The notes below the pieces were generated by a model. That model had not been told where the DNA came from and searched no databases. It saw only the letters and a program-made list of their open reading frames with translations. A stretch of 64,000 bases of DNA from Nocardioides scoriae (GTDB lineage Bacteria > Actinomycetota > Actinomycetes > Propionibacteriales > Nocardioidaceae): NCBI RefSeq assembly GCF_900104965.1, contig NZ_LT629757.1:1736001-1800000 (forward strand). Direction: 5' to 3'. Positions 19,260-27,851 of this stretch are shown here, piece after piece; position 1 is the stretch's first letter, and the number at the start of each line of letters is the position of its first letter. The translations under genes were made by a program, and so were the position numbers.

Positions 19260-20263
19260 CGGGTGGCTCCTTCGGGGGTGGCGGCGTCGGTGGCGGCGGC
19301 GAGGTCGAGGAAGACCGACTCCAGGCTGGCGGTGCGGGCCGCGAGCCGGTCGAGGACGACGCCGGCGTCGCGGGCGGTGAGCAGCAGCTCGGTCAGGGCG
19401 GGCTGCAGGTCCTCGACCCGCAGCACGGTCAGCTCGCCGTCGTGGTCCACCTCGCCGGCGGGCAGCGGCAGCGGGTCCGACGGCGTGCGGAAGCTGATCT
19501 GGGAGGGGTGGGCCGCCACGATCTCGGCGACGGTCCCCTCGCGCACCACCTCGCCGGCCCGCATGATCGAGACCTGGTCGGCCAGCGCCTCCGCCTCGTC
19601 GAGGTAGTGGGTCGTCAGCAGCACCGTGGACCCCTGCTCCCTGAGCTCGCGGACCAGCCGCCAGACCTGTCGCCGGCTCTCGGGGTCCAGGCCGGTGGTG
19701 GGCTCGTCGAGCATCACCACCTCGGGCCGACCGGTGAGCGTGCACGCCAGGTCGACCCGCCGCTGCTCGCCTCCCGACAGCGCCCGCATCCGGACCTGGG
19801 CGCGGTCGACCAGGTCGAGCAGCTCCAGCGACTCCTCGACCGGGCGCGGGTCGGTCACCGTGGCCGCCCACATCTGCAGGGTCTCGTGCACGGTCAGGTC
19901 GCCGACGAAGCCGCTGCGCTGGAGCAGCACGCCGGTGCGGCGGCGTACGGCGGCTCGGTCGCGGACCGGGTCGAGCCCGAGCACGCTCACCTCGCCACCG
20001 GACGGTGCGGCCAGGCCCTCGACCACCTCGAGGGTGGAGGTCTTGCCGGCGCCGTTGACGCCGAGCAGGGCGTGGATCGAGCCCGCGGCGACGTCGAGGT
20101 CCACGCCGCGGACCGCCTCGAAGGCGTCGGCGCCCGAGCCGTAGCGACGCCGCAGCCCCCGGACGCGGATCGCGCTGTCGGACCGGGGGCCCGGGTCGCG
20201 CCGTGGCGCGACGGGCGGGGCGGCGCGCTCGACGGGGGCGGTGCTCGAGGGGTGCTGGGTCAT
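19256..20263 (-). CDS. ABC transporter ATPase (DrrA-like)
   Basis: 335 residues. Walker A is GVNGAGKT, the signature LSGGEQRR, Walker B VVMLDEPTTGLDP, and the H-loop LLTTHYLDEAEALAD. The C-terminal 90 residues after the nucleotide-binding domain resemble the regulatory extension of drug-efflux ATPases. An N-terminal Pro-rich stretch of about 28 residues is unusual. First gene of the ATPase-permease-kinase-regulator unit; GGAG precedes ATG 20263. Confidence 0.93.
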   Translation of the reverse strand: MTQHPSSTAPVERAAPPVAPRRDPGPRSDSAIRVRGLRRRYGSGADAFEAVRGVDLDVAAGSIHALLGVNGAGKTSTLEVVEGLAAPSGGEVSVLGLDPVRDRAAVRRRTGVLLQRSGFVGDLTVHETLQMWAATVTDPRPVEESLELLDLVDRAQVRMRALSGGEQRRVDLACTLTGRPEVVMLDEPTTGLDPESRRQVWRLVRELREQGSTVLLTTHYLDEAEALADQVSIMRAGEVVREGTVAEIVAAHPSQISFRTPSDPLPLPAGEVDHDGELTVLRVEDLQPALTELLLTARDAGVVLDRLAARTASLESVFLDLAAATDAATPEGATR

Positions 20264-20304
20264 GGCTCCAGCGTGGTCGCCCGACGGTCCCGGGGACCAG
20301 TGCG

Positions 20305-20334
20305 AGGTGTCACCTGTCCGGTGCGGTCCCGCAC
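20305..20334. promoter_or_regulatory. Two adjacent palindromes, candidate operator of the ABC/two-component operon
   Basis: AGGTGTCACCT (20305-20315) and GTGCGGTCCCGCAC (20321-20334) lie side by side 42-71 bases upstream of the ABC ATPase start, in the region shared with the divergent lipoprotein gene. Dimeric LuxR-type regulators bind such inverted repeats, and the operon encodes one; the link is inference. Confidence 0.35.
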
Positions 20335-20416
20335 GTCCCGCCCATGACGTCTGTCACCACCCCGGGGTGGGGGCCCGGGGTGGGACAGTGGGGTCTCGCC
20401 GACGCAGGGGGTGACG

Positions 20417-21340
20417 ATGGCCGGCACGGGACGCACGTCCGGTCGGGCGGGCCCCCTCCTCGTCGCCCTGCTCCTGCTGCTCGCGGGGTGTGCCGACGGG
20501 CCAGCCGACGGCAGCAGCGGGGCGACCTCACCGCGGCCCTCGGCGCACCGCACCGTCACGGCGCACGCTGCCCCGGTCCCGCCCGGCCTCGGGCTGTCGT
20601 TCGTGCAGCAGCGCTTCGACGAGGGCACCCGGCGGGCGGGCGTGCGGGTCTCCAACGGCACCGGTCGCGACCTGCACGTGGTGGCGGTGGGGGTCGAGTG
20701 GGCGGGCTACCCGCTGCGCCTGCACCGGACGGCGTACGACGTGGGGGCGCGCTCGGTGGTCGACCTGCGCTACCTGCTGCCCGCGGCCACCTGCACGTCC
20801 GCGGCCGGCGCGGCCCCGATCAGCGCGGTGGCCCGGGTGCGGCAGGACGGGCGGGTGCGGACCGTGCGGCGCCCGATGGACGAGGAGGGCACCCGCTTCC
20901 TCACCCGGCTGTGGCGCACCGACTGCGCCGCCCGCCGCATCGCCGCCGCCGCGACGGTGTCCTTCGACGACCGGTGGCGCCTCGACGCGGCGGAGCCCAC
21001 CGGGCTCGGCGCCACGCTGCGCGGCAGCCTGCTGCTCGACCGCCGCCGGGGCACCACACCCGTCGTGGTCGACCAGGTCCAGGGCTCGGTGCTCTTCGAG
21101 CTCGCCGTGCCGACCGGCGCCGACGAGCGGACGCTCGCCCCCGGCGCCCGCCGGGCACGGGTCCCCCTCGAGGTGCACCCCGGACGCTGCGACGAGCACG
21201 GCCGCAGCCAGAGCACCCAGACCTTCGTGTGGCGGGTCTGGCTGCGGCTCGGCGGCTCGGAGCCGCTCGCCCGGGTCGTCATCCCCACCCAGGAGCAGCA
21301 GGACCGGCTGCTGGCGTTCCTGGACCGGGCCTGCGGCTGA
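20417..21340 (+). CDS. Lipoprotein of unknown function
   Basis: 307 residues with a lipoprotein signal peptide (LLVALLLLLAGC, lipidation Cys at about 24) followed by a low-complexity Ser/Thr/Pro linker and a beta-rich region. Four or more further Cys (TCTSAAG, TDCAAR, GRCDEHG, DRACG) suggest disulfides outside the cell. ATG 20417 is spaced well from an AGGGGG site; a GTG at 20411 overlaps the site. No family recognised. Divergent from the ABC ATPase gene. Confidence 0.75.
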   Translation: MAGTGRTSGRAGPLLVALLLLLAGCADGPADGSSGATSPRPSAHRTVTAHAAPVPPGLGLSFVQQRFDEGTRRAGVRVSNGTGRDLHVVAVGVEWAGYPLRLHRTAYDVGARSVVDLRYLLPAATCTSAAGAAPISAVARVRQDGRVRTVRRPMDEEGTRFLTRLWRTDCAARRIAAAATVSFDDRWRLDAAEPTGLGATLRGSLLLDRRRGTTPVVVDQVQGSVLFELAVPTGADERTLAPGARRARVPLEVHPGRCDEHGRSQSTQTFVWRVWLRLGGSEPLARVVIPTQEQQDRLLAFLDRACG

Positions 21341-21399
21341 GGCAGGGCTGCGCGCCAGGTCGGGGCGGCGGGGGGCGGCGGCGTCAGGGTCGGGGCCGG

Positions 21400-22632
21400 T
21401 CAGGGACGGTCGGGACGCGACCAGGTGCGCGTCGCGTCGCCCTCCCCCAGGACCACCTCGGCCGGACGCACGCCGCGCGGCAGCAGCCACGCGGCGTACC
21501 CCTCCCGCACGGCACCGGGCCGCAGCGGCCGGCCCAGCGACAGCGGCGCCCCGCGACGCACGCGGTCGCCCGCGCGGGCGGGCCGCTCGGTCCCGTCGCT
21601 GCCGACCAGGCGCGGGACGAGCGCCCGCGGACGGTCGAGCGGGCGGTCGCCGGCGTTGCGGACCACGACGTACGCCGCCCACCACCGGCTCCCGGGCGGG
21701 GCGGAGCCCGACCGGGGTCGCGCGGCGCTGACCTGCCCGACGGTGATCTCCAGGGCGGGCGCCGAGGCCGAGGCGCCGACCCGGTGCGACCCCCCGAACG
21801 CCGTCGCTGGCGCGGCGGCTCGCTGCGGCGCTGCGGTCGCCACCACCCAGGCGGCGGCCCGGTCGGCCGCGACCCGGGCCAGCTCCGCGAGCGCGGGGTG
21901 CAACGCGCCGCCCGCGAGCAGCAGGAGCAGCAGGAGGGCGGCCACCCAGGGGCGCCACGACCACCGCCAGGACCACCGTCGTGGCCCTCCGTCGGCCAGG
22001 CGCGGCGGACGCGTCCCGGGACCCGGGTCGGGCCGGCGAGGCACGCGGGACCGGAGCCGCGCCGCCCCGCTGGGGGCGACCACCCGGGGCAGGGAGAGGG
22101 CGAGCCGACCGGCCACGCGTCGCGACTCCCCGTCGGAGAGCAGCGGCGGGTGGCCGCGCAGCACCCGGACGACGTTCGCCGGCGCCGTCACCAGCACCTC
22201 GCCGGCGCGCCCCTCGATGCCGCCCTGGCGGGCCAGGCACAGCACCGGGACGACGGCCCGGGGGTCCAGGTCGCGCAGCAGGCCGCGCACGCTGTCGGCC
22301 TGCGCCACGGCGCCCGACACGGCCCGGTCGCGACGCCGGCTGCCCTGCCGCAGCATCCCGCCGCGGCAGGTCACCGTGCCGGACCAGAGCTTGGAGTCGA
22401 TGACGAAGACGCCGCCGGGCCCGACGACGACGTGGTCGAGGTTGGCGCGGCGACGTCCCGGCCACACCACGTCGTGGAGCACGGTCCACTCGGCCGCCGG
22501 GAGCTCGGTCAGCGCGGCCCCGGTCTCGACCTCGCCGTCGGCTCCCTGGTCCCACCGCCGCGACCAGGCGGTGTCCCCCCGGCGCTCCCTGCTCCTGCGC
22601 GCCACCTCGCGCGCCGACTCCCCCGCGTCCAC
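21400..22632 (-). CDS. NERD-domain membrane protein with C-terminal beta-sandwich
   Basis: About 410 residues. The N-terminus (AGESAREVARRSRERR) and following TELPAAEWTVLHDVVWP...NLDHVVVGPGGVFVIDSK form a nuclease-related domain (NERD, restriction-endonuclease-like core with Asp and DSK). A basic stretch with a WSWRWSWRPW motif leads into one membrane helix (AALLLLLLLAGG), then a DUF4352-like extracellular domain (AYVVVRNAGDRPLDRP, GYAAWLLP). DNA cleavage is not demonstrated for most such proteins. The start is uncertain: GTG 22632 fits the conserved N-terminus but has no clear ribosome site. No defence genes adjoin it. Confidence 0.75.
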   Translation of the reverse strand: MDAGESAREVARRSRERRGDTAWSRRWDQGADGEVETGAALTELPAAEWTVLHDVVWPGRRRANLDHVVVGPGGVFVIDSKLWSGTVTCRGGMLRQGSRRRDRAVSGAVAQADSVRGLLRDLDPRAVVPVLCLARQGGIEGRAGEVLVTAPANVVRVLRGHPPLLSDGESRRVAGRLALSLPRVVAPSGAARLRSRVPRRPDPGPGTRPPRLADGGPRRWSWRWSWRPWVAALLLLLLLAGGALHPALAELARVAADRAAAWVVATAAPQRAAAPATAFGGSHRVGASASAPALEITVGQVSAARPRSGSAPPGSRWWAAYVVVRNAGDRPLDRPRALVPRLVGSDGTERPARAGDRVRRGAPLSLGRPLRPGAVREGYAAWLLPRGVRPAEVVLGEGDATRTWSRPDRP

Positions 22633-22715
22633 GGGGGACAGTGGACCCGTGCGCGGGCCCGGCCACCCACCAAACGCGACAACTGGCGCCAACCCGTCAT
22701 CTCGGACAGGTGGGG

Positions 22716-24131
22716 TCAGACCTCGTCGTCCACGGCGCGGCCGGCCCCGTCGACCAGGCCGCGCAGCCGGCGGGCCAGGGCACCGTCGAAGGCTCCCTCG
22801 GGTGCCTGCCAGCCCCAGTTGCCGTCGCGGGTGCCCGGGGTGTTCATCCGGGCCTCGGAGCCCAGGGCCAGCAGGTCCTGGGCGGGCACGACGGCCAGCC
22901 GGGCCGTCGAGTCGAGGGCGAGCCGCACCAGCGCCCAGGGCATCCGGCGCAGCCCGACGTGCTGGCGGACCCGCCGCCGGGTCGCCCGGTCGCAGCCCCG
23001 CCACCAGCCCAGCGTGGTGTCGTTGTCGTGGGTGCCGGTGTAGACGACCGTGTTCTCGCCGTGGCGCGCGGGCAGGTAGGGGTTGTCCTCGCTGCCGTCG
23101 AAGGCGAACTGCAGGACCTTCATGCCGGGCAGGTCGAAGCCCAGGCGCAGCGCGTCCACCTCGGGGGTGATGACGCCGAGGTCCTCGGCGACCAGCGTGC
23201 CCTCGCCCGCGGTCTCGACGAGGGCGGCGAGCACCTCGCGGCCGGGCCCGGGCACCCACGCACCGTCGCGTGCGGTCGGCGCCTCGACGGGCACGTGCCA
23301 GGCCGCCTCGAAACCGCGGAAGTGGTCGATGCGCACCAGGTCGAACAGCTCGCGCTGCCGGGCGATGCGCCGGCGCCACCAGCCGAAGTCGTCGGCCGCC
23401 ATGGCGTCCCAGTCGTAGTGCGGGTTGTTCCAGCGCTGCCCGTCGACCGCGAAGTAGTCCGGCGGCACGCCGGTCACCGTCGTCGGTCGTCCGGTCGCGT
23501 CGAGCTGGAACATCTCGCGCGCGGCCCACACGTCGGCGCTGTCGGGGGCCACGAAGATCGGCAGGTCGCCGAAGAGCAGCACGCCCTGGGCGTGGGCGTG
23601 GCTCGCCAGTGCCCGCCACTGCTCGTCGAAGACCCACTGCTCGAGCCGGATCTCCTCGAGCCGGTCGGCGAGCGGGGCCAGCGCCTCGGCCACCCGCTCG
23701 GGGTCGCGGTCGCGCAGCCCCGGCTCCCAGTCGACCCACGGGACGAGGCCGGCGAGCTCGCGCAGGGCGGTGAACTCGGCGTACGGGTCGAGCCACACCG
23801 CCTGCTGCTCGCACCACACGTCGTGCTGGGCGCGCTGCTCGGGGCTGAGCCCGCCCACCGTGAGGAGGCCGTGCTCGGCGCGCAGCTCGGCGTCGATGAG
23901 CTGCGGGTTGCCCGCCATGGCCGAGAGCGAGTTGTACGGCGACGCCTCGTCCTCGTGGACCGGCACCAGCGGCAGCAGCTGCCAGACCGAGACACCCGCC
24001 GCGGCCAGGAAGTCCACGAAGGCGTGCGCCGAGGGACCCAGGTCACCACCGGGCAGCGAGGTGACGTGGAGCAGCACCCCCGCCCGTCGCCGGGCCAGCG
24101 GAGGGACGACGGCAGGTGCGAGGTCGGTCAT
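22716..24131 (-). CDS. malQ: MalQ, 4-alpha-glucanotransferase (GH77)
   Basis: Amylomaltase that disproportionates maltodextrins in the cytoplasm. 471 residues, close to the short bacterial and plant D-enzyme form and lacking the long N-terminal extension of mycobacterial MalQ. Catalytic Asp269 in VRIDHFRGFE, acid/base Glu316 in VAEDLG and Asp369 in GTHDND are present. ATG 24131 has GGGGGAG five bases upstream. No other glycogen genes are adjacent. Confidence 0.94.
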   Translation of the reverse strand: MTDLAPAVVPPLARRRAGVLLHVTSLPGGDLGPSAHAFVDFLAAAGVSVWQLLPLVPVHEDEASPYNSLSAMAGNPQLIDAELRAEHGLLTVGGLSPEQRAQHDVWCEQQAVWLDPYAEFTALRELAGLVPWVDWEPGLRDRDPERVAEALAPLADRLEEIRLEQWVFDEQWRALASHAHAQGVLLFGDLPIFVAPDSADVWAAREMFQLDATGRPTTVTGVPPDYFAVDGQRWNNPHYDWDAMAADDFGWWRRRIARQRELFDLVRIDHFRGFEAAWHVPVEAPTARDGAWVPGPGREVLAALVETAGEGTLVAEDLGVITPEVDALRLGFDLPGMKVLQFAFDGSEDNPYLPARHGENTVVYTGTHDNDTTLGWWRGCDRATRRRVRQHVGLRRMPWALVRLALDSTARLAVVPAQDLLALGSEARMNTPGTRDGNWGWQAPEGAFDGALARRLRGLVDGAGRAVDDEV

Positions 24132-24194
24132 CGGCTCCCCCAGGCGGTGCGGCGCGCAGCAGTCGCCGACCGGCCGGGCGACGACCCGGAGAGC

Positions 24195-24494
24195 CTAGTG
24201 GGAGACCAGGTCGAGCACCGGCCCGCGGGCGTCGACGGCGGCCCGCAGCTCGGCGTACCGCTCCTCGGTCTCCGGGCCGCTCAGCGTCACCTCGAGGCCG
24301 ACGTCCTGCCCCGCACCGCCGGCCGCCGGCGTGGTCGACACCGTCACCTCGACGCCGTCGAGCGCGATCCCCAGCTCGTCGGCCAGCGCCCGGTAGACCA
24401 CGACCTGGCAGTCGGCCAGCGCTCCCAGCACCTGCGCCACGGACCCGCGCGCCTCGGCACCGGGGCGGGGGTCGGTCTCGAGGGCGAGCGTCAT
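24195..24494 (-). CDS. Short OsmC-like protein lacking the resolving cysteine
   Basis: 99 residues matching only the C-terminal two thirds of the OsmC/Ohr family (VLGALADCQVVVYRALADELGI, then PETEERYAELRAAVD). The peroxidatic-type Cys29 is kept, but the second conserved Cys (usually xCPVxD) is replaced by Gly91 in RGPVLD, and the N-terminal beta strands are absent. A GAGGAG site five bases before ATG 24494 shows the short form has its own start and is not simply a 5' loss. Thiol peroxidase activity is doubtful. Divergent from the TetR gene. Confidence 0.65.
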   Translation of the reverse strand: MTLALETDPRPGAEARGSVAQVLGALADCQVVVYRALADELGIALDGVEVTVSTTPAAGGAGQDVGLEVTLSGPETEERYAELRAAVDARGPVLDLVSH

Positions 24495-24596
24495 GCGGTC
24501 TCCTCAGCTCGGCAGTCTTCCCGACCAACTCTACTGACTTTATCGGCTTTTGCCAGTGGCACCCGTCACCAGCCACGGATTTGCACCCTGGCCAGG

Positions 24597-24631
24597 CAGA
24601 GTGCAAAATGCACTCTGTGAGTCAGAGTGCA
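24597..24631. promoter_or_regulatory. TetR operator: three alternating CAGAGTGCA half-sites
   Basis: CAGAGTGCA (24597-24605), its complement TGCACTCTG (24609-24617, three bases later) and CAGAGTGCA again (24623-24631, five bases later) flank and cover the tetR start codon at 24608. A related TTGCA lies at 24581. Such a site overlapping the start should let the TetR product repress itself, and possibly the divergent OsmC-like gene. Confidence 0.7.
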
Positions 24632-25219
24632 CATCACCTCGCCGCGGCCCCCGGGTCGCGCCGCTGGGAGACGGCTCGCCGGCTCACCGAGCACGCCCGC
24701 CGCCTGGCGCTCGAGCACGGTGTCGACGGCTTCACCCTCGACCAGCTCGCCGAGCGGGCCGGCGTGTCGCGGCGCACGATCTTCAACTACTTCCCCGGCA
24801 AGGACGACGCCGTCCTGGGGACGATCCCCGCCTTCCGCGACGACGACGTCGCGGACTTCGTGGCCGGCGGACCCCACGGCAGCCTCGTCGACGACCTCGC
24901 CGAGATCGTGCTGCGCGTGCTGCGCGAGCAGCCGGAGCGCCCCGACGAGGTCGCGCTGGGCCGCGAGGTCATGCAGCGCAACCCCCGGCTGATCCAGCTG
25001 GGGCTGCAGCGGATGCACGAGCTCGTCGAGTCGTGCATCGGCTACGTCGAGCAGCGCGAGGGCGACCGCTTCGACCGGGCGCGGCTCGACGTCGCGCTGG
25101 CCCTGGTCCTCACCTGCGTCCACGTCGCCATGGACCGCTACCTCACCGGCGAGCACGGCGAGGAGCTCGGCCCCCTGTTCACCAGCACGCTGCGCACCGC
25201 ACACGAGCTCTTGGCCTAG
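24608..25219 (+). CDS. TetR-family transcriptional regulator
   Basis: 203 residues. The N-terminal HTH (TEHARRLALEHGVDGFTLDQLAERAGVSRRTIFNYFPGKDDAVL) is typical; the C-terminal ligand domain is helical (EVMQRNPRLIQLGLQRMHELVE). It lies 63 bases before an MMPL exporter on the same strand, so it probably controls that exporter in response to a substrate. Its own start overlaps a triple half-site operator. A downstream in-frame GTG at 24617 is possible if the operator shields the first ATG. Confidence 0.92.
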   Translation: MHSVSQSAHHLAAAPGSRRWETARRLTEHARRLALEHGVDGFTLDQLAERAGVSRRTIFNYFPGKDDAVLGTIPAFRDDDVADFVAGGPHGSLVDDLAEIVLRVLREQPERPDEVALGREVMQRNPRLIQLGLQRMHELVESCIGYVEQREGDRFDRARLDVALALVLTCVHVAMDRYLTGEHGEELGPLFTSTLRTAHELLA

Positions 25220-25282
25220 CCCCGCTCCCGCACCGCCCGCTCCCCCACAGACCGTCCGCCGCCCGTCCTCACGAGGAGAGAC

Positions 25283-27628
25283 ATGGCCACCCTGCTCTAC
25301 CGCCTCGGCCGCACCGCCTTCCGCCGCTGGCCCGTCTTCGTCGCGGCCTGGCTGGTCGCCCTGATCGGGATCGGCGTGCTCGCCACGTCGATCTCCAAGC
25401 CCATGGTCGACACCTTCTCGATCCCCGGCATCCCCTCGCTCCAGGCGCAGGACCTCCAGAAGGAGCTCTTCCCCGACACCCCCGACGCCGAGGACCTGGC
25501 CAGCGTCACCGTCGTGGTCTCGGCGCCCGACGGGCGCACGCTGCGCACCCCGGCGTACGCCGCCAAGGTCGACGCGCTCGTCGCCGACCTCCAGCAGCTG
25601 CCCCAGATGCCCGCCGAGCCGCAGCTGGTCAACCCCGTGGCCGCCGCCGACGGGCAGTTCCGGCAGGCCGTGATGGGCGCCGTCGAGGCGGGCCAGCCCC
25701 GCAGGGTCGCCGAGGCCAACGCCCGCGAGCTGCTGCCGCTGAGCTCGGACGGCCGGGTCGGCACCATCTCGTGGAACTTCGACGTCGACACCGTCGCCGA
25801 CGTCGAGCCCGCCACCCGCGACGCCCTGCTCGACACCCTCGAGAGCGCCCGCATCGGTGGCCTCGACGCCCAGGTCAACGGCTCGGCGATGCAGGCGATC
25901 CCCGAGACCGGCGGCACCAGCGAGCTGGTCGGCATCGCCGTCGCCCTGGTGGTGCTGGTGATCAGCTTCGGCTCGCTCGTGGCCGCGGGCATGCCCATCC
26001 TGGCCGCCCTGGTGGGCGTGGGCCTGGGCCTGCTCGGCATCAGCCTGGCCACGGCGTTCACCACCATCGGCACCACCACGCCGATCCTGGCCACGATGAT
26101 CGGCCTGGCGGTCGGCATCGACTACACGCTGTTCATCCTGCAGCGCTACCGCACCGAGCTGCTCGACACCGACGACCGGCAGGAGGCCGTCGGACGCGCC
26201 GTCGGCACCGCCGGCTCCGCGGTGGTCTTCGCCGGCCTCACCGTGCTGATCGCGCTGTCGGCGCTCTCGGTCGTGGGCATCCCGTTCCTCACCAGCATGG
26301 GCCTGGCCGCGGCCGGCACCGTGCTGATGGCCGTGCTCGTCGCCCTGACGCTGCTGCCGGCGCTGCTCGGCCTGCTGAGGTCGAAGGCCTTCGGCGGTCA
26401 GGTCCGCCGTCGCCAGGACCCCCGCGACGCCGACGGCCTGGCGCTCAACAACGGCGTCCGGTGGGCCCGCCTCGTGGGCCGCACGCCGGTCGCGGTGGCC
26501 CTCCTGGTCGTCATCGGCCTGGGGGCGCTGGCGCTGCCGGTCCGCTCGATGCAGCTCGCCCTGCCGACCGACTCCTCGGCCGCCGCCGACACCACCCAGC
26601 GCCGCGCCTCCGACCTGGTCAGCGACGCCTTCGGCCCCGGCCGCGAGGCCCCGCTGCTGCTCGTCGTCGACGCCCGCGACGTGCCCGGCGACGCCCAGGC
26701 CAAGCAGGCCGCCTTCGGCCAGGTCGCCGCCTGGGCCTCGCAGCAGGACGACGTCGCCAACGCCCAGGTGGTCGCCACCAACCAGGACTCCAGCGGCGCC
26801 CAGGTGCTGGTCACCCCGTCCAGCGGTCCCGACGACGAGGCCACCACTCAGCTCCTCCAGGACCTGCGCGACGGCCAGTCGGGCATCGAGGACGAGTCGG
26901 GCACCACGGTCGGCGTCACCGGCATCACCGCCATCCAGACCGACGTCTCCGACCGGCTGACCAGCGCGCTGCCGACGTACCTCGTGATCGTGGTGGGCCT
27001 GGCCTTCGTGCTGCTGATGCTCGTCTTCCGCTCCGTGCTGGTGCCGCTGACGGCGACGCTGGGCTTCCTGCTCTCGGTGCTGGCCACCCTGGGCGCCACG
27101 GTCCTGGTCTTCCAGGAGGGGCTCTTCGGCCTGGTCGAGGGCCAGCCGCTGGTCAGCTTCATGCCGATCATCGTCATCGGGATCGTCTTCGGGCTGGCGA
27201 TGGACTACCAGGTGTTCCTGGTGACCCGGATGCGCGAGGCGTTCGTGCACGGCGCCACCGCCCGGGAGGCCGTGGTCGACGGGTTCCGCAACAGCGCCCG
27301 CGTGGTGGTCGCCGCCGCGACGATCATGATCTCGGTCTTCGCCGCCTTCATGCTCCAGCCCGACTCCCTCATCAAGTCGATCGGGTTCGCGCTGGCCGCC
27401 GCGGTGTTCTTCGACGCCTTCGTGGTGCGGATGGCCCTGATCCCCGCGCTGATGTACCTCATGGGCGACAAGGCCTGGTGGCTCCCGGGCTGGCTGGACC
27501 GGATCCTGCCCCGGGTCGACGTCGAGGGCGAGAAGCTCCGGGCGGCGCGAGCGGTCCAGACCGCCGACCCCGCCACACCGGGCGCCCACGCGGCCACCGA
27601 CGAGCAGCTCGAGCCCGCCCGCGGCTGA
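25283..27628 (+). CDS. MMPL/RND-family exporter
   Basis: 781-residue membrane protein with the duplicated RND layout: TM1 (RWPVFVAAWLVALIGIGVLA), extracellular domain (about 35-205), five helices, a basic cytoplasmic linker (RSKAFGGQVRRRQDPRDADG), TM7, second extracellular domain and five more helices. Proton-relay type motifs GIDYTLFI and AMDYQVFL lie in the two halves. MMPL proteins export lipids or toxic compounds. A GAGGAGAGAC ribosome site precedes the ATG. Cotranscribed with, and probably regulated by, the TetR gene upstream. Confidence 0.93.
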   Translation: MATLLYRLGRTAFRRWPVFVAAWLVALIGIGVLATSISKPMVDTFSIPGIPSLQAQDLQKELFPDTPDAEDLASVTVVVSAPDGRTLRTPAYAAKVDALVADLQQLPQMPAEPQLVNPVAAADGQFRQAVMGAVEAGQPRRVAEANARELLPLSSDGRVGTISWNFDVDTVADVEPATRDALLDTLESARIGGLDAQVNGSAMQAIPETGGTSELVGIAVALVVLVISFGSLVAAGMPILAALVGVGLGLLGISLATAFTTIGTTTPILATMIGLAVGIDYTLFILQRYRTELLDTDDRQEAVGRAVGTAGSAVVFAGLTVLIALSALSVVGIPFLTSMGLAAAGTVLMAVLVALTLLPALLGLLRSKAFGGQVRRRQDPRDADGLALNNGVRWARLVGRTPVAVALLVVIGLGALALPVRSMQLALPTDSSAAADTTQRRASDLVSDAFGPGREAPLLLVVDARDVPGDAQAKQAAFGQVAAWASQQDDVANAQVVATNQDSSGAQVLVTPSSGPDDEATTQLLQDLRDGQSGIEDESGTTVGVTGITAIQTDVSDRLTSALPTYLVIVVGLAFVLLMLVFRSVLVPLTATLGFLLSVLATLGATVLVFQEGLFGLVEGQPLVSFMPIIVIGIVFGLAMDYQVFLVTRMREAFVHGATAREAVVDGFRNSARVVVAAATIMISVFAAFMLQPDSLIKSIGFALAAAVFFDAFVVRMALIPALMYLMGDKAWWLPGWLDRILPRVDVEGEKLRAARAVQTADPATPGAHAATDEQLEPARG

Positions 27629-27660
27629 GCGAGACGAGACGCCCGGAGTCGGGTTAGGGT

Positions 27661-27688
27661 GGCGCGTCCTCAGCCGTGGGGACGCGCC
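27661..27688 (+). terminator. GC-rich hairpin after the MMPL gene
   Basis: GGCGCGTCC (27661-27669) pairs with GGACGCGCC (27680-27688) over a ten-base loop. It lies 32 bases after the MMPL stop and just before the riboswitch. It may terminate the exporter transcript; it also directly follows TAGGGT (27655-27660), so it could instead form the first hairpin of the riboswitch leader. Confidence 0.5.
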
Positions 27689-27851
27689 ATCCGCGACCGC
27701 CGAGTCCTGTCCGCGCGGGTGGTGCCACCGAACTCATCGGGCAGGAGCGGGGAACCCACACGTTTCCCGGACCGCACGCGGTCCTCGGGGTGAAGTCACG
27801 TCACGTGACCGGGCTCTCCGGCCCGAACCCGACAGCTAACCTCGCAGGCGC
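27689..27851 (+). promoter_or_regulatory. c-di-AMP riboswitch (ydaO-yuaA class)
   Basis: The leader of the Rpf-like gene carries the conserved blocks of the actinobacterial ydaO element: CCGAGTCCTG near 27700, GGCAGGAGCGGGGAACCCA (27740-27758), CGGGGTGAAGTCACG near 27786, and the hallmark GACAGCTAACCTCGCAGG at 27831-27848, a few bases before the ribosome site. In other actinomycetes these riboswitches turn off resuscitation-promoting-factor and other wall hydrolase genes when c-di-AMP binds. The ends given are approximate. Confidence 0.88.

Noticed and set aside
21400-22632. NERD gene as part of a phage-defence island
   Set aside because: Neighbours are malQ and an unrelated lipoprotein; no helicase, toxin, methylase or other defence gene adjoins it.
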